Part shown: positions 43,664 to 52,578 of the stretch, one piece after another
Numbering within the stretch: the stretch's first letter is position 1
How the letters are laid out: each line of letters starts with the position of its first letter
Assembly (NCBI RefSeq): GCF_003234445.2
Contig: NZ_CP126269.1
Location: 868,001-932,000, forward strand
Length of the DNA stretch: 64,000 nt
Direction of reading: 5' to 3'
DNA from: Curtobacterium sp. MCLR17_036
Lineage (GTDB): Bacteria; Actinomycetota; Actinomycetes; Actinomycetales; Microbacteriaceae
Notes under the pieces: generated by a model
Databases searched by the model: none
Told to the model about the DNA's origin: nothing
The model's input: only the letters and a program-made list of their open reading frames with translations
Made by a program: the position numbers and the translations under genes

Positions 43664-45567
43664 GCGAAACGCGTCGGATGACCGTCGGCCAGGCACTCGT
43701 CGAGTTCCTGGCCGCCCAGTGGACCGTCGACGGCGACACCCGCGAGCGCACGATCCCGGGGATCTTCGGCATCTTCGGGCACGGCAACGTCGCCGGTGTC
43801 GGCCAGGCCGTCAAGCAGCTCCACGTCGAGCAGCCCGGCCTGCTGCCGTACCACCAGGCCCGGAACGAGCAGGCGATGGTGCACGAAGCCGTCGGCTTCG
43901 CCCGCATGCGCCGCCGCCGTGCGACCTTCGCGGCGACGGCCTCGGTCGGCCCCGGTGCCGCGAACATGCTCACCGCCGCGGCGCTCGCGACGACGAACCG
44001 GCTGCCGGCACTGCTGCTGCCGTCCGACACCTTCGCCACGCGCACGACCGACCCGGTGCTGCAGCAGATCGAGCTGCCGCACGACACCTCGCTGCAGGTG
44101 ACCGACGCGTTCCGGCCGCTGTCCCGCTACTTCGACCGCGTCGAGCGTCCGGAGCAGCTGTTCTCGATCGCGCTCGCGGCGATGCGGGTGCTCACCGACC
44201 CGGCCGAGACGGGCGCCGTGACCATCGCCCTGCCCGAGGACGTCCAGGCCGAGCAGCTCGACGTCCCCGTCGCCTTCCTGCAGCCGCGCGAGTGGCACGT
44301 CCGCCGGCCGCTGCCCGAGCACGGGCCGCTGGCGCGTGCGGTGGCGGCGGTCCGGTTGGCGAAGCGGCCCGTCATCGTCGCCGGTGGTGGCGTGCTGTAC
44401 TCCGGTGCGGAGCAGGAGCTCGCCGCCTTCGTCGAGGCGACCGGCATCCCGGTCGGCACGTCGCAGGCCGGCGGCGGGTCGCTCGTTTGGGACCACCCGC
44501 AGTACCTCGGCGGCATCGGTGCGACCGGCACGGCCGCCGCGAACGCGATCGCCGCACAGGCCGACGTCGTCATCGGGATCGGCACGCGGTACAGCGACTT
44601 CACGACGGCCTCGCGCACCGCGTTCCAGGACCCGGACGTCACGTTCGTGAACGTCAACGTCGCCGCGTTCGACGCCTACAAGCACGGCACGCAGCTGCCG
44701 CTGGTCGCGGACGCCCGGGAGGCACTGGTCGCCTTGACCACGTCGCTCACGTCCGATTCGTCGTACGCGGTCGACGCCGGCTACGCGGCCGAGATCGCCC
44801 AGCGCAAGCAGGAGTGGGACGCCGTCGTCGACGCCGCGTTCGCGCCCTCGGGTCTGGCCGTGCCCGGTCAGTCCGAGATCATCGGCGCGGTGCAGGCAGC
44901 GACGGACCCGCGCGACGTCGTCATCCAGGCGGCGGGGTCGTTGCCGGGTGACCTGCACAAGCTGTGGCGGGTGCGGGACGCGCTCGGCTACCACGTCGAG
45001 TACGCGTTCTCGTGCATGGGCTACGAGATCGCCGGGGGTCTCGGCGTCCGACGCGCCGCCCCGGACCGCGACGCGATCGTCATGGTCGGGGACGGCAGCT
45101 ACCTCATGCTGCACACCGAGCTCGTCACGGCCGTGGCCGAGGGCATCAAGATCGTGGTCGTCCTCGTCCAGAACAACGGGTACGCCTCCATCGGACACCT
45201 GTCCGAGACCGTCGGGTCCGAGCGGTACGGCACGAGGTACCGCTACCTCGACGAAACCGGTTCGTTCGACGGCGGTGACGTGCTCCCCGTCGACCTCGCC
45301 GCGAACGCCCGCTCCTACGGCGTCGACGTCATCGAGGTGCAGCCCGGGCCGGACGCGATCGAGGACCTCACGGCCGCGGTGCGGCAGGCCAAGGAGAACG
45401 ACCACACCACGCTCGTGCACGTCCACTCGGACCCGCTCGTCTACGCCCCCGACGGCGGCGGCTGGTGGGACGTCCCGGTCGCCCAGACCTCCACGCTGCC
45501 GAGCACGCAGCAGGCCCGCGCCGCGTACGAGCAGCAGGTCGCCGCGCAGCGGCCCCTGCTCGGCTGA
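43660..45567 (+). CDS. iolD: 3D-(3,5/4)-trihydroxycyclohexane-1,2-dione acylhydrolase
   Basis: This 635-residue thiamine diphosphate enzyme opens the inositol-derived ring. The N-terminal domain has GIFGIFGHGNVAGVGQA and YHQARNEQAMVHEA with the cofactor glutamate region. The C-terminal ThDP/Mg block runs from VGDGSYLMLHTEL to QNNGYASIG. GGAAGGAG precedes the ATG by 9 bases. Full length for IolD. Confidence 0.94.
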   Translation: MSETRRMTVGQALVEFLAAQWTVDGDTRERTIPGIFGIFGHGNVAGVGQAVKQLHVEQPGLLPYHQARNEQAMVHEAVGFARMRRRRATFAATASVGPGAANMLTAAALATTNRLPALLLPSDTFATRTTDPVLQQIELPHDTSLQVTDAFRPLSRYFDRVERPEQLFSIALAAMRVLTDPAETGAVTIALPEDVQAEQLDVPVAFLQPREWHVRRPLPEHGPLARAVAAVRLAKRPVIVAGGGVLYSGAEQELAAFVEATGIPVGTSQAGGGSLVWDHPQYLGGIGATGTAAANAIAAQADVVIGIGTRYSDFTTASRTAFQDPDVTFVNVNVAAFDAYKHGTQLPLVADAREALVALTTSLTSDSSYAVDAGYAAEIAQRKQEWDAVVDAAFAPSGLAVPGQSEIIGAVQAATDPRDVVIQAAGSLPGDLHKLWRVRDALGYHVEYAFSCMGYEIAGGLGVRRAAPDRDAIVMVGDGSYLMLHTELVTAVAEGIKIVVVLVQNNGYASIGHLSETVGSERYGTRYRYLDETGSFDGGDVLPVDLAANARSYGVDVIEVQPGPDAIEDLTAAVRQAKENDHTTLVHVHSDPLVYAPDGGGWWDVPVAQTSTLPSTQQARAAYEQQVAAQRPLLG

Positions 45568-45609
45568 ACGCCGCCCACCACACCGTCCAGAGAGAAGACG
45601 ACCTTCGTC

Positions 45610-46536
45610 ATGACCGACACCGCCACCGCCACCGACGCCATCCGGATCGGCACCGCTCCCGACTCTTGGGGCGTCTGGTTCCCGGACGACCCGAAGCAGG
45701 TCCCGTGGCAGCGCTTCCTCGACGAGGCGACCGCGGCCGGCTACAGGTGGATCGAGCTCGGTCCGTACGGGTACCTGCCCACCGACCCCTCGCAGCTGCG
45801 AGACGAACTGGAGTCCCGCGGGCTCCGGCTGTCCGCCGGCACCGTGTTCACGGGCTTCCACAAGGGCGACGACCAGTTCCAGCGCGCCTGGGACCAGGCC
45901 GTCAAGGTCGCTGGGCTCGCCGCCGCGCTCGGCGCCGAGCACCTCGTCACCATCCCGGACCTCTGGCGCTCGGACGCCACGGAGGAGGTGCTCGAGTCCC
46001 GCACCCTGACGGACGAGCAGTGGGAGCGCCTGGGCACGGGCCACGACCAGCTCGGCAAGGCACTGCTCGAGGAGTTCGGCGTCCACCAGCAGTTCCACAC
46101 CCACGCGGACAGCCACGTCGGCACCCACACGGAGACCGTGCGGTTCCTGTCGGAGACGAACCCCGAGTACACGAACCTCTGCCTCGACACCGGCCACTTC
46201 GCGTACTACGGCGGCGACAACCTCCGGCTCATCGCCGAGCACCCCGAGCGCATCGGCTACCTGCACCTCAAGCAGGTCGACACCGACCTGCTCCCCGACG
46301 TGCTGAAGAACGACGTCCCGTTCGCCACCGCGGTGGCGCAGGGCATCATGACCGAGCCGCCGCACGGCACCCCCGAGCTCGCGCCCGTCATCGAGGCCGT
46401 CGCGAAGATCAACCCGGACGTCTTCGGCATCGTCGAGCAGGACATGTACGGCTGCTCCGTCGACGCTCCGGGCCCGATCGCCGAGCGCACCTTCCAGCAC
46501 ATCCTCGGCTCGACCGCCGCCGCCCGAGCACGCTGA
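45610..46536 (+). CDS. iolE: Myo-inosose-2 dehydratase (sugar phosphate isomerase/epimerase fold)
   Basis: This 308-residue TIM-barrel enzyme dehydrates scyllo-inosose. Landmarks are IGTAPDSWGVWFPDDP at the N-terminus, QFHTHADSHVGT, LCLDTGHFAYYGGD, GYLHLKQVD and FGIVEQDMYG, with metal-binding Glu/Asp/His residues. AGAGAGAAG precedes the ATG. Position right after iolD supports IolE function. Confidence 0.9.
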   Translation: MTDTATATDAIRIGTAPDSWGVWFPDDPKQVPWQRFLDEATAAGYRWIELGPYGYLPTDPSQLRDELESRGLRLSAGTVFTGFHKGDDQFQRAWDQAVKVAGLAAALGAEHLVTIPDLWRSDATEEVLESRTLTDEQWERLGTGHDQLGKALLEEFGVHQQFHTHADSHVGTHTETVRFLSETNPEYTNLCLDTGHFAYYGGDNLRLIAEHPERIGYLHLKQVDTDLLPDVLKNDVPFATAVAQGIMTEPPHGTPELAPVIEAVAKINPDVFGIVEQDMYGCSVDAPGPIAERTFQHILGSTAAARAR

Positions 46537-46555
46537 CCCGGCGTCCGTCCACCAC

Positions 46556-46595
46556 CAGTCGTCACCCCAGTCGTCACCCCCGCAGTCGTCACCCC
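46556..46595 (+). repeat. Three 13-bp repeats before iolG
   Basis: CAGTCGTCACCCC occurs at 46556-46568, 46568-46580 and 46583-46595 in the 73-base iolE-iolG gap, just before the iolG ribosome site (GGAG). No function is evident. Confidence 0.7.
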
Positions 46596-46609
46596 CAGGA
46601 GAACCCAGC

Positions 46610-47641
46610 ATGAGCACCACCGAGAACCTCCGCGTCGCCGTCGTCGGAGCGGGCGCGATGGGCAGTGACCACGTGCGTCGCATCACGTCGACGATCGCAG
46701 GCGCCGACGTCGTCGCGATCGTCGACCCGGACACCGCGCGCGCCACGGCGGCAGCGGCGGAAGCGCCGGGAGCGATCACCGCGTCGTCGTTCGAGGACGC
46801 CCTCGACGCCACCGCGATCGACGCCGTCATCGTCGCGACGCCGGGCTTCCTGCACGAGCCGGTCCTGGTGCCGGCGCTCGAACGCGGCCTGGCCGTGCTG
46901 TGCGAGAAGCCGCTCACGACGTCGGCCGAGGACTCCCTGCGGATCGTCGAGCTCGAGCAGCAGCACGCCGACCGCCCGAGGATCCAGGTCGGCTTCATGC
47001 GCCGCTTCGACAAGGGGTACCAGGAGCTCCGCGCGTTGCGGGAGTCCGGCTCGAACGGTGCCCTGCTCGCGCTGCACCACGCCCACCGCAACCCGACCAC
47101 GCCGCCGAACTTCAGCGAGTCGATGCTCATCCACGACTCGGTGATCCACGAGATCGACATCATCCCGTTCATCACGGGGGAGCCGATCGTCGCCGTCGAG
47201 GTGAAGAAGCCCCGGAAGAACTCCCTCGCACCGGCCGACCTGCCCGAGCCGCAGTTCGTCCTGTTCACCACGGAGTCGGGCACGATGGCGATCGTCGAGA
47301 TCAACGTCAACGCCCAGTTCGGCTACCAGGTCACGACCGACGCGGTCTTCGAGTCGGGTGTCGCCTACATCGGCCGCGAGACCTCGCTCACCCTCGTGTC
47401 GCAGGGCGTGTCCGGCCAGGGTGTCACGCCGTCCTTCGTGGAGCGGTTCGGCGCCGCCTACGACGAGGAGGTCCAGCGCTGGGTCGACGCCGCCAGGACC
47501 GGTGGCATCGACGGGCCGAGCGCGTGGGACGGCTACACCGCGTCCGTCGTCGCCGAGGTGGCCGTGCGCGCGCAGCAGACCGGTGCGCTGGAGCAGGTCG
47601 CCTACGCCACCGCGAAGCCGGCGTTCTACGAGACGGCCTGA
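46610..47641 (+). CDS. iolG: Inositol 2-dehydrogenase (Gfo/Idh/MocA family)
   Basis: This 343-residue NAD-dependent enzyme oxidises myo-inositol to scyllo-inosose, the entry step. The N-terminal Rossmann motif is VAVVGAGAMGSDH, the family EKP motif is in VLCEKPLTTS, and the catalytic region is ESMLIHDSVIHEIDI. It is the better IolG candidate of the two Gfo/Idh/MocA genes here, by position and by the VIHEID motif. Confidence 0.9.
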   Translation: MSTTENLRVAVVGAGAMGSDHVRRITSTIAGADVVAIVDPDTARATAAAAEAPGAITASSFEDALDATAIDAVIVATPGFLHEPVLVPALERGLAVLCEKPLTTSAEDSLRIVELEQQHADRPRIQVGFMRRFDKGYQELRALRESGSNGALLALHHAHRNPTTPPNFSESMLIHDSVIHEIDIIPFITGEPIVAVEVKKPRKNSLAPADLPEPQFVLFTTESGTMAIVEINVNAQFGYQVTTDAVFESGVAYIGRETSLTLVSQGVSGQGVTPSFVERFGAAYDEEVQRWVDAARTGGIDGPSAWDGYTASVVAEVAVRAQQTGALEQVAYATAKPAFYETA

Positions 47642-47644
47642 CCG

Positions 47645-48514
47645 ATGCCGAAGATCGCACTCGACCCGACGCCGTTCCACCACGACCTGTCACTGCTGGA
47701 GTTCCCGCAGAAGGTCGCGGACCTCGGCTACGAGCACCTCCAGCTCACCCCGCACCGCGACTTCATCCCCTTCCACCGGCACCCGAAGGCCGACGACGAC
47801 CTCGTCGACGCCTTCGCGGCCGCGTGCCGGAAGGCCGGGGTCCAGGTCGCGTCGGTCCTCCCGGTGCTCCGGTGGTCCGGGCCCGACCGTGACGCCCGTG
47901 AAGCCGCGGTGACGAAGTGGAAGCGGGTCATCGAGATCACGAAGCGCCTCGGCGTCGACACGATCAACACCGAGTTCTCCGGCCGCCCAGAGCTCCCCGA
48001 GGAGTCCGAGGACGCCTTCTACCGCTCGATGGAGGAGCTCCTGCCGATCATCGAGGGCTCCGGGCTCCGCGTGCTCATCGACCCGCACCCCGACGACTTC
48101 GTCGAGGACGGCCTCGAGGCGCTCCGGGTGATCCGCGGCCTGAACTCGAAGCACGTCGGGTTCGTCTACGTCGCCTGCCACACCTTCCACTACGGCGGCA
48201 ACATGGACGAGATCATCGACGCCGCGGGCGACTCGCTGCAGTTGGTCCACGTCGCCGACGCCTACGACCACCGACGGTCGCACGGCCTCCGCTACATCAC
48301 GAACCCGCCGGGCAACCCCGTGCGCGTGCACCAGCACCTGCCCGTGGGGCAGGCGGACGTCGACTTCGACGCCTTCTGGGCCGCGCTCGACCGGGTCGGC
48401 TTCACGGCGCGCGAGGACACCGTCGCGGTGTCGAGCGTCTTCGCCGAGAACGAGAACGCCGACGAGGTCTCACGCTTCCAGCTCGACACGATCACGAAGG
48501 GACTGAACCGATGA
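47645..48514 (+). CDS. iolH: Sugar phosphate isomerase/epimerase, IolH-like
   Basis: This 289-residue TIM-barrel protein is related to IolE/IolI: KIALDPTPFHHDLSL, HLQLTPHRDFIPFHRHP, VLIDPHPDDFVEDG and LQLVHVADAYDHRR. Its exact reaction in inositol use is not settled; isomerising alternative inosose isomers is possible. It begins 3 bases after iolG and its stop overlaps the next start (ATGA). Confidence 0.85.
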   Translation: MPKIALDPTPFHHDLSLLEFPQKVADLGYEHLQLTPHRDFIPFHRHPKADDDLVDAFAAACRKAGVQVASVLPVLRWSGPDRDAREAAVTKWKRVIEITKRLGVDTINTEFSGRPELPEESEDAFYRSMEELLPIIEGSGLRVLIDPHPDDFVEDGLEALRVIRGLNSKHVGFVYVACHTFHYGGNMDEIIDAAGDSLQLVHVADAYDHRRSHGLRYITNPPGNPVRVHQHLPVGQADVDFDAFWAALDRVGFTAREDTVAVSSVFAENENADEVSRFQLDTITKGLNR

Positions 48515-49623
48515 CGACTGCCCTCGAGGCCCCGACGCCCACCGGCGCCGACGACCGACCCGTCACGCTGCAGGCCGCGTCGCAGACCGTGACCGCCCTG
48601 TGGAACGACTCCGCCGATCCGCGCGAGCTGTCCACGGCGATCCACGAGTACGGGGCGGTCGGGGCGACGTGCAACCCGGTGATCGCCTACACGTGCATCC
48701 AGCAGGACCCGGAGACGTGGGTGCCGCGCATCCGCGAGATCGCCGCCGAGCACCCGACCGCGGGGGAGTCCTGGATCGGCTGGAAGGCCGTCGAGGAGCT
48801 CTCGATCGCCGCCGCCGAGCAGTTGCTGCCCGCCTTCGAGGCCTCGGGTGGCCGCGACGGCCGACTGAGCATGCAGACCGATCCGCGGTTCCACCGCGAC
48901 CAGGACGCGCTCGTCGAGCAGGCCGTGCGGTTCTCGCAGCTCGCCCCGAACATCATCGTGAAGATCCCCGCCACGAAGGTCGGCATCGCCGCGATCGAGG
49001 AGGCCGCGTACCGCGGCGTCTCGATCAACGCCACCGTGTCGTTCACCGTGCCGCAGGTCGTCGCCGTGGGCGAGGCGATCGAGCGGGCGCTCGACCGTCG
49101 CGCTGCCGAGGGCCGGCCCGAGCAGGAGTTCGGCCACGTCGTCACGCTGATGGCCGGGCGCTTCGACGACTGGTTGAAGACGGTCGTCGAACGCGACCAC
49201 GTCATGGTCGACCCCGGCATCCTCGAGTGGGCCGGCGTCGCCGCGGTGAAGCAGGCGTACCGGGTCTTCCAGGAGCGCGGCTTCCGGTCGCGCGTGCTCG
49301 TGGCTGCCTTCCGCAACCCGCTGCAGTGGTCGGAGTTCCAGGGCGGCGACCTCGTCGTGTCCCCACCGTTCCGGTGGACGAAGGACATCAACGAGAACGC
49401 GTTCCCCTTCCGGCCGGACGCCATCCACGACGAGGTCCCCGCCCACGTCATCGACGCGCTGCGGGCGGCCACGCCGGAGTTCGCCCGGGGCTACGACGTC
49501 GACGGCATGACCATCGACGAGTTCGACCGCTTCGGTGCCACGGTGACCACCTTGCGGCAGTTCCTCGACGCCGACGCGAAGCTCGACGCCCTGGTCCGCG
49601 ACATCATCGTGCCGGCAGCATGA
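48511..49623 (+). CDS. Transaldolase-family protein in the iol operon
   Basis: This 370-residue protein has the transaldolase fold: VGATCNPVIAYTCIQ, the Schiff-base lysine K151 in NIIVKIPATKVG, SINATVSFTVPQ, and a C-terminal helical part longer than in small transaldolases. In this operon it may act on a triose or a deoxy-sugar phosphate from the inositol pathway rather than serve the pentose phosphate route. Both ends overlap neighbours by 4 bases, so it is a true operon member. Confidence 0.85.
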   Translation: MTTALEAPTPTGADDRPVTLQAASQTVTALWNDSADPRELSTAIHEYGAVGATCNPVIAYTCIQQDPETWVPRIREIAAEHPTAGESWIGWKAVEELSIAAAEQLLPAFEASGGRDGRLSMQTDPRFHRDQDALVEQAVRFSQLAPNIIVKIPATKVGIAAIEEAAYRGVSINATVSFTVPQVVAVGEAIERALDRRAAEGRPEQEFGHVVTLMAGRFDDWLKTVVERDHVMVDPGILEWAGVAAVKQAYRVFQERGFRSRVLVAAFRNPLQWSEFQGGDLVVSPPFRWTKDINENAFPFRPDAIHDEVPAHVIDALRAATPEFARGYDVDGMTIDEFDRFGATVTTLRQFLDADAKLDALVRDIIVPAA

Positions 49624-50867
49624 AAGCAGACGCACCCGCAGCGGCAGACGCACCCGCACCGGCCCCCGCACACCCTGCCACGATCGGCGTCGGCCTCATC
49701 TCGGTCGGCTGGATGGGCCGGTTGCACTCCCGTGCCTACCGCGCCCTGCCCGACCACTTCCCTGAGCTCGGCGTGCAGCCCCGGCTCGTGGTCGCCGCCG
49801 ACCCGATCGAGGCGGCGCGCGACCAGGCCGTCACCCGCCTGGGCTACGAGCGCGCCGTCGCCGACCACCACGAGGTCCTCGCCGACCCCGAGGTCGACGT
49901 CGTCTCGATCTGCGCGCCGAACTTCCTGCACCGCGAGATGGCGGTCGCCGCCGCCGAGGCGGGCAAGCCCTTCTGGATCGAGAAGCCGATGGGCCGGTAC
50001 GCCAGCGACTCCCGGCAGATCCACGAGGCGGTCCAGCGCGCGGGCGTCATCACGAGCGTCGGCTTCAACTACCGGCACGCCCCGGCGATCCAGCGGGCAC
50101 GGGACCTCGTCCGCAGCGGGCGGTTGGGCCGCATCACGAACGTCCGCGGGGCGCTCCTGGCCGACTACTCGTCCGACCCTGCGGCGCCGCTGACCTGGCG
50201 CTTCGAGCGGGAGCGTGCCGGCTCGGGCGTCCTCGGCGACCTGCTCTCGCACGGGCTCGACCTGGCGCAGTACGTCGTCGGCCGGATCTCGTCCGTGTCG
50301 GCGCTCGCCGAGACGTTCATCACCGACCGCCCGCTCCCGGGCGCCGGCATCGTCGACCGCAGCGCCGCCGCGACGGGGGAGCGGAAGCCCGTCGAGAACG
50401 AGGACTACGCGGCCCTGCTCTTCCGCTTCGAGGACGGCGCCGTCGGCGTCATGGACTCCAGCCGGGTGATGCGGGGCCCGCACGCCGAGTACACGCTCGA
50501 GGTCTACGGCACGAGGGGCTCGGTGCGGTGGGACTTCCAGCGCCTCAACGAGCTCGAGGTCTTCCTCGACGGGCAAGAGGTCGACGGGTACGCGACGCAC
50601 TACGTGGCCGCGGGGGACGGTGAGTTCGCCCGCTTCCAGCCCGGCGCCGGTACCGCCATGGGGTACGACGACCTGAAGACCGTCGAGGCCGCGCAGTTCA
50701 TCGCGAGCGTCCGGCGCGGGGAGCAGCTCGCGCCGTCGGTCGCCGACGGCTTGGCGGCGGCCTCGATCGTGGAAGCGGCAGAGGCCTCGCTCGGAGACGG
50801 GGCGTGGCACGACGTCGCGCGGGTCGACGGGCCGCTCACCTACGCGGCGGCGACCCCGGTGCTCTAG
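49620..50867 (+). CDS. Second Gfo/Idh/MocA family oxidoreductase
   Basis: This 415-residue protein has an Ala/Pro-rich N-terminal tail, then the Rossmann motif GVGLISVGWMGRLHSRAYRAL and the EKP motif in FWIEKPMGRY. DLLSHGLDLAQYVVG carries the catalytic-histidine region. It is longer than IolG and belongs to another subgroup, probably for another inositol isomer or for an inosose. The ATG overlaps the transaldolase stop, and a palindromic terminator follows. Confidence 0.87.
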   Translation: MKADAPAAADAPAPAPAHPATIGVGLISVGWMGRLHSRAYRALPDHFPELGVQPRLVVAADPIEAARDQAVTRLGYERAVADHHEVLADPEVDVVSICAPNFLHREMAVAAAEAGKPFWIEKPMGRYASDSRQIHEAVQRAGVITSVGFNYRHAPAIQRARDLVRSGRLGRITNVRGALLADYSSDPAAPLTWRFERERAGSGVLGDLLSHGLDLAQYVVGRISSVSALAETFITDRPLPGAGIVDRSAAATGERKPVENEDYAALLFRFEDGAVGVMDSSRVMRGPHAEYTLEVYGTRGSVRWDFQRLNELEVFLDGQEVDGYATHYVAAGDGEFARFQPGAGTAMGYDDLKTVEAAQFIASVRRGEQLAPSVADGLAAASIVEAAEASLGDGAWHDVARVDGPLTYAAATPVL

Positions 50868-50876
50868 CAGCACCCG

Positions 50877-50932
50877 GACGGCGGACGGAGGCGCGGTGCC
50901 GGCTGGCACCGCACCTGCCGTCTGCTCCGTCC
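50877..50932. terminator. Imperfect dispersed palindrome ending the iol operon
   Basis: A core 8-bp stem (GCGGTGCC / GGCACCGC, loop GGCT) is extended by imperfect arms related to GGACGGGAGGC. It lies between the convergent iol operon and GntR gene. Confidence 0.65.
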
Positions 50933-51009
50933 GACGGTCCTTCGGGTTCGGCCGTGCGCAGTCCCTGGCGGGCGAGCTCGGGGTTCCGCCGGCCGCGTGC
51001 GCCCGTGAC

Positions 51010-51768
51010 CTACTTGTCGACGAGCGTGACCTCGAACGAGTACCGGTCCGGGCGGTAGCAGTGCACGCCGTACTCGACCGCCCGGCCCGAGGCGTCGTAC
51101 GCGGTGCGGCTCATGGTGAGCACCGGGTCGCCGTCCTCGATCTCGAGCAGATCGGCTTCGTCGTCCGTGACCGCACGGGCGCCGATCCGCTGCTTCGCCA
51201 CCCGCATCGTGACGCCCCGGCCGCGCAGCAGCTGGTACAGCCCGTGTGCCTGCAGGTCGTCGTCGGTCAGGTCGAGGAACTCCGGCGGCAGGTAGTTCTC
51301 GAGGATCGCCATCGGGACGTCCTCGGCGAACCGCACGCGTCGGATGTGCGCGACGGTCGTGCCGGGCTCGATGCTGAGCGCCGCGGCGACGGCGTCGGAC
51401 GCGGGGACGTCGTTGCGCTCGAGGAGCTTCGTCGCCGGCGCCTGGGCACCCTGCGCCAGGTCGTCGTACAGGCTCGTGAGCTCGACCTTGCGCGTCACCG
51501 GGCCGTGCACGACCTGGGTCCCGATGCCGCGACGGCGGACCAGCAGGCCCTTGTCGACGAGGTCCTGGATCGCGCGACGGATCGTCGGCCGCGACAGACC
51601 GAGCCGCTCACCGAGGGCGATCTCGTTCTCGAGCCGGGCCCCAGGGGGCATCGCACCGGAGCGGATCGACTCCTCGATGCGCGAGGCGACCTGGAAGTAG
51701 AGGGGCATGGGACCCGACCGGTCCAGGTCCATGAACAGGTCGGACGGCAGCTGGCCTTCGTTGGGCAT
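51010..51768 (-). CDS. GntR family (HutC-type) regulator, probable iol repressor
   Basis: This 252-residue regulator has an N-terminal winged helix (about residues 22-85: LYFQVASRIEESIRSG, LGLSRPTIRRAIQDLVDKG and LLVRRRGIGT) and a C-terminal UTRA ligand domain ending GVHCYRPDRYSFEVTLV. GGAGG lies 6 bases before the ATG. Its own upstream region has a palindrome sharing the TGTCRTGACA core with the iolC promoter, so it probably represses both. The effector is unknown, and an inositol-pathway intermediate is plausible. Confidence 0.87.
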   Translation of the reverse strand: MPNEGQLPSDLFMDLDRSGPMPLYFQVASRIEESIRSGAMPPGARLENEIALGERLGLSRPTIRRAIQDLVDKGLLVRRRGIGTQVVHGPVTRKVELTSLYDDLAQGAQAPATKLLERNDVPASDAVAAALSIEPGTTVAHIRRVRFAEDVPMAILENYLPPEFLDLTDDDLQAHGLYQLLRGRGVTMRVAKQRIGARAVTDDEADLLEIEDGDPVLTMSRTAYDASGRAVEYGVHCYRPDRYSFEVTLVDK

Positions 51769-51813
51769 CGCGGTCCTCCACACCTGCGGGACACCGGCGT
51801 CGGAGCCGACGGC

Positions 51814-51827
51814 ATTGTCGTGACAAT
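51814..51827 (-). promoter_or_regulatory. Palindromic operator upstream of the GntR gene
   Basis: ATTGTC-GT-GACAAT, an inverted repeat with 6-bp arms, lies 46 bases before the GntR start. Its core TGTCGTGACA differs by one base from TGTCATGACA in the iolC promoter (39202-39211). Confidence 0.65.
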
Positions 51828-51860
51828 ACCACCGGGGGCGCGGCGCCCCGGCTGCGGCGG

Positions 51861-52526
51861 TCAGTCGGAGAAGACCATCGGGCGGTTCGACAGCCGCGGC
51901 TGCGTGGTGCCCTTCGGCTTCTCGTCGCGCGCCCGGACCGGCGCGATCGACACCCGGGTCGCGGCGCCGAGCGCCTCGACGGTGTCGGCGCCGTGGTGCC
52001 CTGCGGCGTGCACGACGATCGCGGCGCAGGCCTCGGCGTCGGCGGCTGCGTCGTGGTGCTGGAAGCCCGCGAACCCGGCGGCCATCGCGGCGCTGGGCAG
52101 CCGGTACGAGTCGAGCGTGTAGGTCTTGCGGGCGACCGCGAGCGAGCACAGCGAGTGGTGCTCGGCGAGGTCGGTACCGGTCGCGGAGCACCCGCCGGCG
52201 ATGACGCCCATGTCGAAGCGGGCGTTGTGCGCCACGAGGACGTCGCCCTCGGCGAACGCCACGATGTCCGGGTACTGCTGCTCCCACGACTTCGCGCCGA
52301 CGACGTCGGACGCGACGATGCCGTGGATCCGGGTGTTCCACTCGAGGAACGCGTCGTGGCCGAGCGGCGGCCGGATGAACCACGACGCCCGGTCGACGAC
52401 CCGGCCCGCGCGGACCTTGACGAGCCCGACCGAGCACGCGCTGGCGGGCGAGCTGTTCGCGGTCTCGAAGTCGATCGCAGTGAAGTTCAACGGCACGCCC
52501 TCGATCGTCGCACGCGGTGCCGACAT
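51861..52526 (-). CDS. DnaQ-like 3'-5' exonuclease (DEDDh)
   Basis: This 221-residue protein has the exonuclease motifs FTAIDFETANSS (ExoI), VAHNARFDMGVI (ExoII) and HHDAAADAEACAAI (ExoIII with the DEDDh histidine). The fold matches the epsilon-like proofreading nuclease group; as a standalone protein it may trim DNA or RNA ends. The ATG at 52526 is used here; a GTG at 52496 that begins at PLNFTAIDFE is equally plausible. It is divergent from the following hydrolase. Confidence 0.86.
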   Translation of the reverse strand: MSAPRATIEGVPLNFTAIDFETANSSPASACSVGLVKVRAGRVVDRASWFIRPPLGHDAFLEWNTRIHGIVASDVVGAKSWEQQYPDIVAFAEGDVLVAHNARFDMGVIAGGCSATGTDLAEHHSLCSLAVARKTYTLDSYRLPSAAMAAGFAGFQHHDAAADAEACAAIVVHAAGHHGADTVEALGAATRVSIAPVRARDEKPKGTTQPRLSNRPMVFSD

Positions 52527-52565
52527 CGCCGGAACGCGCGCCCGGCGTTGCGTCAGCGGCCGCTC

Positions 52566-52571
52566 TACTCT
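52566..52571 (+). promoter_or_regulatory. -10 box (TACTCT), leaderless start
   Basis: TACTCT ends 7 bases before the ATG at 52579. Confidence 0.5.
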
Positions 52572-52578
52572 GGACGCC

